Assembly: GCA_937981555.1 (NCBI GenBank)
Contig: CALJOK010000049.1
Location: forward strand, 62,001-126,000
Direction: 5' to 3'
Source: an uncultured Saprospiraceae bacterium
GTDB lineage: Bacteria; Bacteroidota; Bacteroidia; Chitinophagales; Saprospiraceae
Length of the DNA: 64,000 nt
Part shown: piece after piece, positions 36,891 to 44,055 of the stretch
How the letters are laid out: each line of letters begins with the position of its first letter
Position numbering within the stretch: the stretch's first letter is position 1
Translations under genes and position numbers: made by a program
Notes under the pieces: model-generated
The model's input: only the letters and a program-made list of their open reading frames with translations
What the model was told of the DNA's origin: nothing
The model's database searches: none

Positions 36891-36911
36891 TTTCATATTA
36901 GATTTAAAAGA

Positions 36912-36945
36912 AGAAAGCGATGTTGGTTTTTCAACATCGCTTTCT
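36912..36945. terminator. Bidirectional hairpin terminator
   Basis: Arms AGAAAGCGATGTTG (36912-36925) and CAACATCGCTTTCT (36932-36945), with flanking A- and T-rich ends; lies between the coiled-coil gene and the minus-strand small gene. Confidence 0.85.
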
Positions 36946-36946
36946 T

Positions 36947-37126
36947 TTATTTAAGTTCTGCTGCTTCTTGTTCTGAATCAATTTGTTCATCAGTAACTTC
37001 TGCAGGATCTTTCTTTTTATTCGCAGGAGGAATAGGAACTCCACCACTTAATCCAATACCAAAACCTGCTAAAACTATCAAGCATATAAATGCTATAAGT
37101 TTTAGTATTCTTTTCAATTTTTTCAT
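36947..37126 (-). CDS. Small single-helix membrane protein (59 residues)
   Basis: Open frame from ATG (37126) to TAA (36947-36949): basic MKKLKRILK head, one hydrophobic helix (LIAFICLIVLAGFGIGL), then a short proline-containing linker (GGVPIPPANKKK) and an acidic tail (DPAEVTDEQIDSEQEAAELK). The charge layout is typical of a real small membrane protein, and the stop sits directly beside a terminator. No known family. Confidence 0.6.
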   Translation of the reverse strand: MKKLKRILKLIAFICLIVLAGFGIGLSGGVPIPPANKKKDPAEVTDEQIDSEQEAAELK

Positions 37127-37143
37127 ATCTCAAAATTGTAAGA

Positions 37144-37259
37144 GGCAAGCAACACGTGGTGGTCTGCTTTAGCTGACCTAAAAAAGATGAGCGTAGCGAA
37201 TTCTATTCTTAATTTATTTTTAATAAGATCAAGTTTAAAATATCCACGTGCAACTTGCC
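37144..37259. repeat. 116-base element with imperfect terminal inverted repeats
   Basis: Ends GGCAAGCAACACGTGG and CCACGTGCAACTTGCC are inverted copies with 3 central mismatches. An internal palindrome GGTCTGCTTTAGCTGACC follows the left end. No transposase; a MITE-like remnant or regulatory stem. Confidence 0.4.
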
Positions 37260-37303
37260 ACAATGCGTTAAAAGTTTTAAAAAGTAAATACTAGTTCGAA
37301 GAT

Positions 37304-37735
37304 TTATCGAATAGAAAAAATTGGAAAGTCTAAATCTGAAGCGGAGGAAATAATTCTTTTTGGGAAAAAGAAAACTGGCTTTTGAATAGAAATGAATTTT
37401 TGGAAAACAGCTTTAAATTTTACTATCAAAAGTTGCTGCTGCTGAATCAAATCAACTTTTAGAAATTTGAATTGTTGGGTAAAAACAAAAGTAGTTGCTA
37501 AATGTAAAATTGCCTTTTTTAAAGAGATAACTTTTTTGGAAACTACCTTTTTAGAAAGGACTAATTCAGTTTGGGAAGAGGTTGGAATTGGAATTTCTGC
37601 TTTTGCATTATAACCAGTAAAAGCAAAAACACTAAAGAAGAGGATAATTTGAATTACCCAAAATTGGAAATGATTATTGATGTGATTGAATCTTTTCAAA
37701 AGATGAAAACTCTTTTTTTGTTTTATGAAAACCAA
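37304..37735 (-). CDS. Hypothetical exported protein (TTG start)
   Basis: 143 residues from a TTG at 37733-37735; no ATG exists in the frame. Hydrophobic segment WVIQIILFFSVFAFTGYNAKA looks like a signal peptide with AKA cleavage, followed by a basic, serine/lysine-rich chain (KKVVSKKVISLKKAI) and a C-terminal aromatic segment. A TATATTTG promoter element lies 10 bases upstream, giving a very short leader. Reality and start are uncertain; composition alone could be accidental. Confidence 0.45.
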   Translation of the reverse strand: MVFIKQKKSFHLLKRFNHINNHFQFWVIQIILFFSVFAFTGYNAKAEIPIPTSSQTELVLSKKVVSKKVISLKKAILHLATTFVFTQQFKFLKVDLIQQQQLLIVKFKAVFQKFISIQKPVFFFPKRIISSASDLDFPIFSIR

Positions 37736-37745
37736 TTTTTATATG

Positions 37746-37753
37746 CAAATATA
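37746..37753 (-). promoter_or_regulatory. TAnnTTTG -7 element of the 37.3 kb gene
   Basis: TATATTTG followed by CAT on the minus strand, 11 bases before the proposed TTG start. Confidence 0.45.
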
Positions 37754-37866
37754 ATTCTTTTTAAAATAAGAAACTTCCTGAAATAGATTTTCGTAGACGA
37801 TATTTTTCAATTAAAAATACATTCGAATCCTTTTAAATGAAGACAATTTATTCCCAAAAAAATTAA

Positions 37867-37874
37867 TACATTTG
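37867..37874 (+). promoter_or_regulatory. TAnnTTTG -7 element of the P5C dehydrogenase gene
   Basis: TACATTTG followed by CACC, 38 bases before the ATG at 37912. Confidence 0.7.
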
Positions 37875-37911
37875 CACCGAATTTTTGACCACCAAATAAA
37901 AGAATATAATT

Positions 37912-39543
37912 ATGTCAAATGCAATTTATGAATTACCAATTGCGGTAAACGAACCAGTTTTAAATTATGCTCCAGGTTCTCCTGAAAGGGAAGAATTGAA
38001 ACGGATGCTTAAAACTTTAAAATCGAAAAAAGTAAACATTCCGATGTACATCGGAGGTAAAAAGATACACACTAAAAATAAAGTGGAGATGCGACCGCCA
38101 CATGAAATTAATCATGTCTTGGGAACATTTTCAAAAGGTGATGGTACTCATGTAACCAAAGCAATCAATGCAGCATTAGCAGCAAAAAAGGATTGGGAAA
38201 ACATGCCTTGGCAAGATAGAGCAGCAATTTTTTTGAAAGCAGCTGATTTGTTGTCTGGACCATTTCGAGCAAGAATGAATGCAGCAACGATGTTGGCTCA
38301 ATCTAAGAATGCTTACCAAGCAGAGATTGATGCAGTTGCTGAGTTCTGTGATTTTTTAAGATACAATGTTCAGTTTATGACGGACATTTATTTAGGGCAG
38401 CCAGAGAGTGCTCCGGGGATTTGGAATCGAATGGAATACCGTCCGTTGGAAGGGTTTGTATTTGCGATTTCTCCATTTAATTTTACTTCGATTGCAGGTA
38501 ATTTATGTGCAGCTCCAGCGATGCTTGGAAATACAATTGTATGGAAAGCTGCGGAGACTCAAATTTATTCTGCTCAAGTAATTATGGAAATCTTCGAAGC
38601 AGCAGGATTACCTCCAGGGGTAATTAATTTGGTTCATGTGGATGGCCCGGTAGCAGGAGATATTATTTTTAATCATCCTGATTTTGCAGGATTGCATTTC
38701 ACCGGTTCAACTGGAGTGTTCAAACATCTTTGGAAGACGATCGGAATGAATATTGGAAAATATAAAACGTATCCAAGAATCGTAGGAGAGACTGGAGGGA
38801 AAGATTTTATCGTTGCACATCATTCCGCTGATGCTAAAGAAGTGGCAACTGCCATGGTTCGAGGTTCATTTGAATTTCAAGGTCAAAAATGTTCTGCTTC
38901 TTCTCGAGCGTACGTTCCTAAAAGTCTTTGGAATAATATTGAAAAATATATGAAAGCCGACTTGGAAGATATGACTATGGGGTCGCCAGAAGATTTTTCT
39001 AACTACATTAATGCAGTCATTGATGAGCGAGCTTTTGATAAAATTACCAACTACATTTCTCAAGCTAAGAAAGATAAAAAAGCGAAAGTAATCATGGGTG
39101 GCGGTTACAGTAAAAAAGAAGGTTACTTCATTGAGCCTACTGTAATCTTGACAACTGACCCAAGATACACGACGATGGAAGAAGAACTTTTTGGCCCAGT
39201 CTTGACAGTCTATGTTTACGATGACAAAGACTTTGAAAAGACTTTGAAATTGGTAGATACTACTTCTCCGTATGCTTTGACGGGAGCTATTTTTGCGAAA
39301 GAAAGAACGGTAATAAATTTTGCTTCTGATGCATTGAAAAATGCAGCGGGTAACTTTTACATCAACGATAAACCAACTGGTGCAGTTGTTGGTCAGCAAC
39401 CTTTTGGTGGCGGAAGAGCTTCTGGTACGAATGATAAAGCGGGGTCAGTTTTGAATATGTACCGATGGTTGTCTCCTCGTACGATTAAGGAAACTTTGGT
39501 TCCTGCGACGGATTATCGGTATCCGTTTTTGGGGGATGATTAG
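37912..39543 (+). CDS. pruA: L-glutamate gamma-semialdehyde (1-pyrroline-5-carboxylate) dehydrogenase
   Basis: 543 residues. Oxidises glutamate semialdehyde to glutamate with NAD+, the second step of proline catabolism, in the cytoplasm. Aldehyde dehydrogenase signatures: Glu293 in VGETGGKDF, catalytic Cys327 in FQGQKCSASSR, ISPFNFTSIAGNLCAAPAMLGNT, and EELFGPVLTVYVYDD. The C-terminus QPFGGGRASGTNDKAGSVLNMYRWLSPRTIKETL is the P5CDH-specific end. No proline dehydrogenase is fused or adjacent. Confidence 0.95.
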   Translation: MSNAIYELPIAVNEPVLNYAPGSPEREELKRMLKTLKSKKVNIPMYIGGKKIHTKNKVEMRPPHEINHVLGTFSKGDGTHVTKAINAALAAKKDWENMPWQDRAAIFLKAADLLSGPFRARMNAATMLAQSKNAYQAEIDAVAEFCDFLRYNVQFMTDIYLGQPESAPGIWNRMEYRPLEGFVFAISPFNFTSIAGNLCAAPAMLGNTIVWKAAETQIYSAQVIMEIFEAAGLPPGVINLVHVDGPVAGDIIFNHPDFAGLHFTGSTGVFKHLWKTIGMNIGKYKTYPRIVGETGGKDFIVAHHSADAKEVATAMVRGSFEFQGQKCSASSRAYVPKSLWNNIEKYMKADLEDMTMGSPEDFSNYINAVIDERAFDKITNYISQAKKDKKAKVIMGGGYSKKEGYFIEPTVILTTDPRYTTMEEELFGPVLTVYVYDDKDFEKTLKLVDTTSPYALTGAIFAKERTVINFASDALKNAAGNFYINDKPTGAVVGQQPFGGGRASGTNDKAGSVLNMYRWLSPRTIKETLVPATDYRYPFLGDD

Positions 39544-39642
39544 TATGTCCTTTTTCCCTAAAGGAGAACATGAATGGTTAATCTAGAGGTAACATTTATA
39601 CTTTTATTTTTTTGTAGGAGCATTGTTATTTCTTAGAATATA

Positions 39643-39678
39643 AAAGCCCATTTTTCATTGATTTGAAAAATGGGCTTT
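39643..39678 (+). terminator. Hairpin terminator after the P5C dehydrogenase gene
   Basis: Arms AAAGCCCATTTTTCA (39643-39657) and TGAAAAATGGGCTTT (39664-39678), followed by CC and a T-run; may also serve the converging minus-strand nuclease gene. Confidence 0.85.
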
Positions 39679-39724
39679 CCTTTTTTTTAGGAATTTTAAA
39701 AAAAAACCATCTAGGGGCAGGGGG

Positions 39725-41116
39725 TTAAAATTTCATAGTTTTCAATTTCTTATCCTTACCCAAAAACGAATGAATAATCTTCACCACCTCAGGATGATGT
39801 TTCAATGGTTTGATCGCATCCTTTAACTCATCAGGATGTCCATTTAATTCTTCCAAACTTACATAACCAAAGCCTCGATAAATGCCATCTTCGACTAGCA
39901 CAATGGAGCGCTCATCATTCTCCCGCCCTTTGTCGATGATGAAAAAATTATCTTCGAAATCAATTTTTATCGCATCCATAACTAACTCAACACGCTCATT
40001 ATAATCCTTTGCCGATTCTTCTCCGATGCAAGCACCTTTGCATTTATGCAAGTGATAAAAAAAACATGGGCCGCCAGTTTTATCTATACTACAAAGATTT
40101 TGACACAACTGGAATTGATGAATTAATCTCGTCATCATTCCTTTTGCGGAATTCAAATTTGGGAACTCCCGAAGTATATTTAACTTAGTTCGATCCTTTG
40201 CTTTTACCTTTCCAAAACTTAGGCAACGATACCCATTTTGATTTTCATACTCAAATAAAACATAGGGGAAAAAACGGCTTCTTTGCGCTTTATTGATAGG
40301 AGGAAGCAAACGTTTTATTTCATGAGATTCAAAAAGTAAAGCGACTAATTCACTCCCTGTAATTTCATAAGTGATGTCATGAACATATTTTTGGAGCTTG
40401 TAGGCTTTGTCGGTTTTGGAAGTAAAATGTTCGACAATTCGTTTTTTGATATTGATACTTTTTCCCACATACATCACATTTTGATCTTTATCTAGGAAAT
40501 AATAAACGCCAGTTTCCTCAGGCAATTCATGCAGCTTTTCCATGGTAATATTGACGGGGAATTTGGATTCTTTGACGCCCAAATTTATCATGTCAATCAC
40601 ATCATCTTCACTTTGTTCTTTGGCAAAAATCATTTCTAAAATCTCCACAGTAGCAGCAGTATCTGCCATTGCTCGGTGGCGAGCATTTACTTTTATCCCA
40701 AAATGTTTGATCAAGTTTCCCAACGCATAAGACTTCAATCCAGGAAATGCTTTTCTGCTCAAGCGTACGGTACACAACTGTTTTCGCATGTAAGTAAATC
40801 CCAACCTTCGAAATTCCTCTCGAATAAAACCATAATCAAATCGAACATTATGAGCCACAAAAATAGCTCCTTCTGTCATCTCTACAATCTTCTTGGCCAC
40901 CTCAAAAAACTTTGGTGCATCTGCTACCATTCCATCAGTAATTCCCGTAATTTGTGTAATATTATATGGTATCGCTCGCTCAGGATTCAGGAGAGTTTCC
41001 CATTGATCGATTATCTTTTCACCATCGTGAAGAATGATAGCGATCTCGGTAATTTTCTCCCGATCAGCTCGACCACCGGTGGTCTCGATATCAATAATGG
41101 CGTATTTTTTTTTCAT
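39725..41116 (-). CDS. DnaQ-type exonuclease fused to UvrC-like GIY-YIG nuclease
   Basis: 463 residues. N-terminal DEDDh 3'-5' exonuclease: IDIETTGG (Asp9, Glu11), VAHNVRFDYGF (Asp94) and HRAMADTAAT (His147, Asp152). Then a GIY-YIG domain (~200-285): ETGVYYFLDKDQNVMYVGKSINIKKRI with Arg226. The C-terminal part has a UvrC-like Cys cluster (C...GGPCFFYHLHKCKGACIGE). Such fusions resemble mycobacterial DnaQ-UvrC proteins and Cho, and probably act in nucleotide excision repair; that role is inferred. Intact frame. Confidence 0.88.
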   Translation of the reverse strand: MKKKYAIIDIETTGGRADREKITEIAIILHDGEKIIDQWETLLNPERAIPYNITQITGITDGMVADAPKFFEVAKKIVEMTEGAIFVAHNVRFDYGFIREEFRRLGFTYMRKQLCTVRLSRKAFPGLKSYALGNLIKHFGIKVNARHRAMADTAATVEILEMIFAKEQSEDDVIDMINLGVKESKFPVNITMEKLHELPEETGVYYFLDKDQNVMYVGKSINIKKRIVEHFTSKTDKAYKLQKYVHDITYEITGSELVALLFESHEIKRLLPPINKAQRSRFFPYVLFEYENQNGYRCLSFGKVKAKDRTKLNILREFPNLNSAKGMMTRLIHQFQLCQNLCSIDKTGGPCFFYHLHKCKGACIGEESAKDYNERVELVMDAIKIDFEDNFFIIDKGRENDERSIVLVEDGIYRGFGYVSLEELNGHPDELKDAIKPLKHHPEVVKIIHSFLGKDKKLKTMKF

Positions 41117-41118
41117 AA

Positions 41119-41298
41119 GTAAAACGACTTTCCAAGTCGTTTAGCGTCATACAATTCTCCAGAATCGTATGGATGATTATTAATAGAAAGAAACAACTTT
41201 GGAGAATTGAATGGATGATTATTGTAACTTTTTTTTAATAGGAGAAACAACTCTGGAGAGTTGTTTTACGGTGAACGACTTGGAAAGTCGTTTTACTA
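41119..41298. repeat. 180-base composite element flanked by inverted AACGACTT hairpins
   Basis: Left AAACGACTTTCCAAGTCGTTT (41122-41142) is itself a hairpin and is the exact inverse of the right AACGACTTGGAAAGTCGTTT, which together give ~24-base terminal inverted repeats (GTAAAACGACTT at the outer ends). Inside are two direct copies of ATGGATGATTATT (from 41169 and 41211, 42 bases apart) and inverted CAATTCTCCA/TGGAGAATTG words. No coding potential. Confidence 0.55.
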
Positions 41299-41313
41299 AA
41301 CAAATCTAACACT

Positions 41314-42573
41314 ATGATTTTAAAAATGAAAATCCCAATGCTTTTTCTTTTCCTTCTTGCTTTGACTGCGACAAAATGTGAAGAAGAAAATAAAGATTTA
41401 AAAACTGGTAATGAGTCAATTGAAGAAGTTATAGAAGAACCCACGGTTGATTTGAGTGTTCAAGTAGGGGCAACTCAAATGGACGAATATCTTTCAATAT
41501 TGAAAGGTAAAAATGTCGCTTTACTTGTCAATCAAACTTCAACTATTGGGAAAACACATCTTGTAGATACATTGTTACAAAAAGGAATTTCTATCAAAAA
41601 GATATTTGCTCCTGAGCATGGTTTTCGTGGTCAAGCTGATGCAGGTGAAAAAGTAAAAGATGGAAAAGATGCAAAAACTGGTATCCCTTTAATTTCTCTT
41701 TATGGAAAAAATAAAAAGCCAAGTGTCGAGCATTTGAAGGGAATCGATATGGTTGTTTTTGATATTCAGGATGTGGGTGCTCGATTTTATACTTACATTT
41801 CTTCAATGAGTTATGTAATGGAAGCATGTGCAGAAAACAATATTGATTTTATGGTTTTGGATCGTCCAAATCCAAATGGACATTTTGTTGATGGCCCAGT
41901 TTTGGAAAAAGAATATCAATCTTTTGTGGGACTACATCAAGTTCCTGTGGTACATGGCATGACGGTGGGAGAGTATGCTCAAATGGTCAATAATGAAGGT
42001 TGGCTAAAGGGCGGAGTGAAATGTAATTTGATTGTTATAAAATGTGACAACTATGATCATAAAACATTTTATGAGTTACCGATCAAGCCTTCTCCTAACT
42101 TACCCAATAATCGTTCGATCTATTTATATCCTTCACTTTGTTTTTTTGAAGGAACAACGGCGAGTGCAGGTCGAGGAACAAATAAGCAATTTCAAATTTA
42201 TGGACATCCAGATTTTAAACAAGGAGATTTTACTTTTACGCCTAAGCCAATGCCTGGTGCGAAGTATCCAAAATTTGAAGGGAAGGAATGTAATGGTTAT
42301 GATTTAACAAAATTAGATTTGGAAGAATTTCAAGAAATGGGCAGGTTGAATTTAAGATACTTGATGCACTTTTATAAAAATTTTGAAAACAAAAAGGACT
42401 TCTTTTTGGAAAATAAATTTTTTGATAAATTAGCTGGGAACGCCACTTTACGATGGCAAATTATTAATGGAAAAAGTGAGGAAGAAATTAGGAAAAGCTG
42501 GCAAAAAGATTTGAATGATTTTAAGAAAATTAGAGTGAAATATTTATTGTATGATGATTTTATAAAAGGATAA
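41314..42573 (+). CDS. DUF1343 protein, NamZ-type exo-beta-N-acetylmuramidase
   Basis: 419 residues (an alternative Met four codons later is equally possible). N-terminal hydrophobic helix ending TATKC, perhaps a lipoprotein though Lys before the Cys is odd. DUF1343 signatures: VALLVNQTSTIGKTHLVDTLLQKG, KIFAPEHGFRGQADAGEKV, FDIQDVGARFYTYISSM, VLDRPNPNG, and LYPSLCFFEGTTASAGRGTNKQFQI. NamZ cleaves MurNAc from the non-reducing end of peptidoglycan fragments; recycling or scavenging outside the cytoplasm is expected. Gene stands alone. Confidence 0.9.
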   Translation: MILKMKIPMLFLFLLALTATKCEEENKDLKTGNESIEEVIEEPTVDLSVQVGATQMDEYLSILKGKNVALLVNQTSTIGKTHLVDTLLQKGISIKKIFAPEHGFRGQADAGEKVKDGKDAKTGIPLISLYGKNKKPSVEHLKGIDMVVFDIQDVGARFYTYISSMSYVMEACAENNIDFMVLDRPNPNGHFVDGPVLEKEYQSFVGLHQVPVVHGMTVGEYAQMVNNEGWLKGGVKCNLIVIKCDNYDHKTFYELPIKPSPNLPNNRSIYLYPSLCFFEGTTASAGRGTNKQFQIYGHPDFKQGDFTFTPKPMPGAKYPKFEGKECNGYDLTKLDLEEFQEMGRLNLRYLMHFYKNFENKKDFFLENKFFDKLAGNATLRWQIINGKSEEEIRKSWQKDLNDFKKIRVKYLLYDDFIKG

Positions 42574-42586
42574 ATCTTATCCTCTT

Positions 42587-42615
42587 CCGTGACACGATTT
42601 TAAATCGTGTCACGG
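42587..42615. terminator. Perfect palindrome, bidirectional terminator or REP-like hairpin
   Basis: CCGTGACACGATTT and its exact inverse around one T. It lies between the converging namZ-like and lipoprotein genes. Confidence 0.7.
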
Positions 42616-42624
42616 GGAGAAATG

Positions 42625-43809
42625 TTATATTACTACTTCATACTCAGAAAACGACTTTCGCCAATCTTCAATCGTCTGTGGAATTGCCTCTTTCCTTTTC
42701 TGATCATTCGTAAAATATTTCACTTGAAATTGATCAGTCAGTTCATCATAAAGAATTACAGCAGCCCAAAATAATCCCTTTCCATTCTTCATAATAATCG
42801 CTTCATTCGTAGAAGCTAATCCAATTACATTTCCAGCAAAGGCAGTTGCTTCAAAGTCATCCTTTTCACTTTTTGGAAAATTAATAATGTCTTGCATATT
42901 GAATGCGAAATCTTCATATCTATCTCCAACAAGTTGTATAAAAAGAGTTCTTTGTTCTTTAGTTTTAAAAATACTATTCTCTTTTCCATAAGCTAGTTCT
43001 GCTTCTTTTGGAGAATAATAATTTTCATATTTTCCATTCGCATGAGCTCGCATTCCAAAACCACAAGCCCAGTTGCTTGATTTTTGATCAATCAAAACTA
43101 AACTATCTTTCTTTTGAAAAACTAAAAAACAAGTTTCAATATCATCAAAAATAGTGTTTTTAAAAGTAGCGATTCCTCCGTTCAAATTAGCGGTGCCTTC
43201 CAAAAGTCCACTATGGCCACCATTAAAAACCTCTAAACCAAAATCAATTGTTTTGTCTGTTTTATTTCCTAAAATTAACATGCCAGGACTCTGCGCTTCA
43301 TTGCGATACCAAGCACCTGTCCAACCTGTTTGATCTTCTATTGGAGTTTCTGTCAATGTATAATTCATTGATCTAGAGCTGTCTGCGTTACTCCAGTTTC
43401 CTTTGATGGTCGAGAGTTCTGATAGGCTTCCAGTAAATTTTCCAGTAAAATCATCTCCTGCGAATTCATCAATAATGAATGTTTCATCTAAATTTAATTC
43501 ACCAGATAATTCAATTCTTTGAGGTTTCTTATTTTCTTTTTTATCCGTTTTGATTTGATCGGTATAAAAATAATAACCACCTAAATTACCATTGGACCAA
43601 TTAATTAAAACTAATTCGATTGGAAATTTATCACCAATAGTGCCTGTATATTTTTTAATAAAGGCATCAGTTGGAGCGATAGGAATATTTTCATTGGTTG
43701 GTTCTTGGGGAGAATTGTATGGGGGAATAGGTTCTTTTGGTTTTTCATTTTTACAAAAAGAAAAAACGAAAATCATCAAAAAGAAAAATCCAAATTTTCT
43801 CATGGACAT
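42625..43809 (-). CDS. Putative lipoprotein of unknown function
   Basis: 394 residues. Hydrophobic N-terminus with lipobox-like FSFC (MSMRKFGFFFLMIFVFSFCKNEK), then a Pro-rich linker (PIPPYNSPQEPTNENIPIAPTD). Residues ~45-390 are beta-rich (YTGTIGDKFPIELVLINWSNGNLGGYYFYTD, IKGNWSNADSSRSMNYTLTET, QSPGMLILGNKTDKTIDFGLEVFNGGHSGLLEGTANLNGG). No known domain. Stands alone. Confidence 0.6.
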   Translation of the reverse strand: MSMRKFGFFFLMIFVFSFCKNEKPKEPIPPYNSPQEPTNENIPIAPTDAFIKKYTGTIGDKFPIELVLINWSNGNLGGYYFYTDQIKTDKKENKKPQRIELSGELNLDETFIIDEFAGDDFTGKFTGSLSELSTIKGNWSNADSSRSMNYTLTETPIEDQTGWTGAWYRNEAQSPGMLILGNKTDKTIDFGLEVFNGGHSGLLEGTANLNGGIATFKNTIFDDIETCFLVFQKKDSLVLIDQKSSNWACGFGMRAHANGKYENYYSPKEAELAYGKENSIFKTKEQRTLFIQLVGDRYEDFAFNMQDIINFPKSEKDDFEATAFAGNVIGLASTNEAIIMKNGKGLFWAAVILYDELTDQFQVKYFTNDQKRKEAIPQTIEDWRKSFSEYEVVI

Positions 43810-44014
43810 GTTATTTTATGTTATTTATTTCAGTTTTTGCGAAAGATAATTTAAAAAACGGAAATTAAGGAATGCAAATCAGATATTGAAAAGATGAAAA
43901 TGTGGTGGTTTATTAAGAATTGCTAAAAAAGAAATCTCCGTAAACGTATTGTTGTATAAATGAAACAGCGGAGTCAGTTTATGTAGAAATGGTGATGGTG
44001 CAGCGATAAAAAGT

Positions 44015-44047
44015 AGAACTTCCAGAACTTAAAGTCCTGGAAGTTCT
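44015..44047. repeat. REP-like hairpin (AGAACTTCCAG / CTGGAAGTTCT)
   Basis: 11-base outer arms and a 4-base inner stem, just after the stop of the sortilin-like gene on the minus strand; it may double as terminator. Confidence 0.6.
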
Positions 44048-44055
44048 TTAAATGA

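Noticed and set aside
37816-37832. TTCGAATCC-like sequence resembling a tRNA T-loop
   Set aside because: No acceptor, anticodon or D-stem fits around it; no tRNA is present.
38866-39399. 177-codon reverse-strand frame within the P5C dehydrogenase gene
   Set aside because: The forward frame carries the catalytic residues of the enzyme; the reverse frame has no recognisable content.
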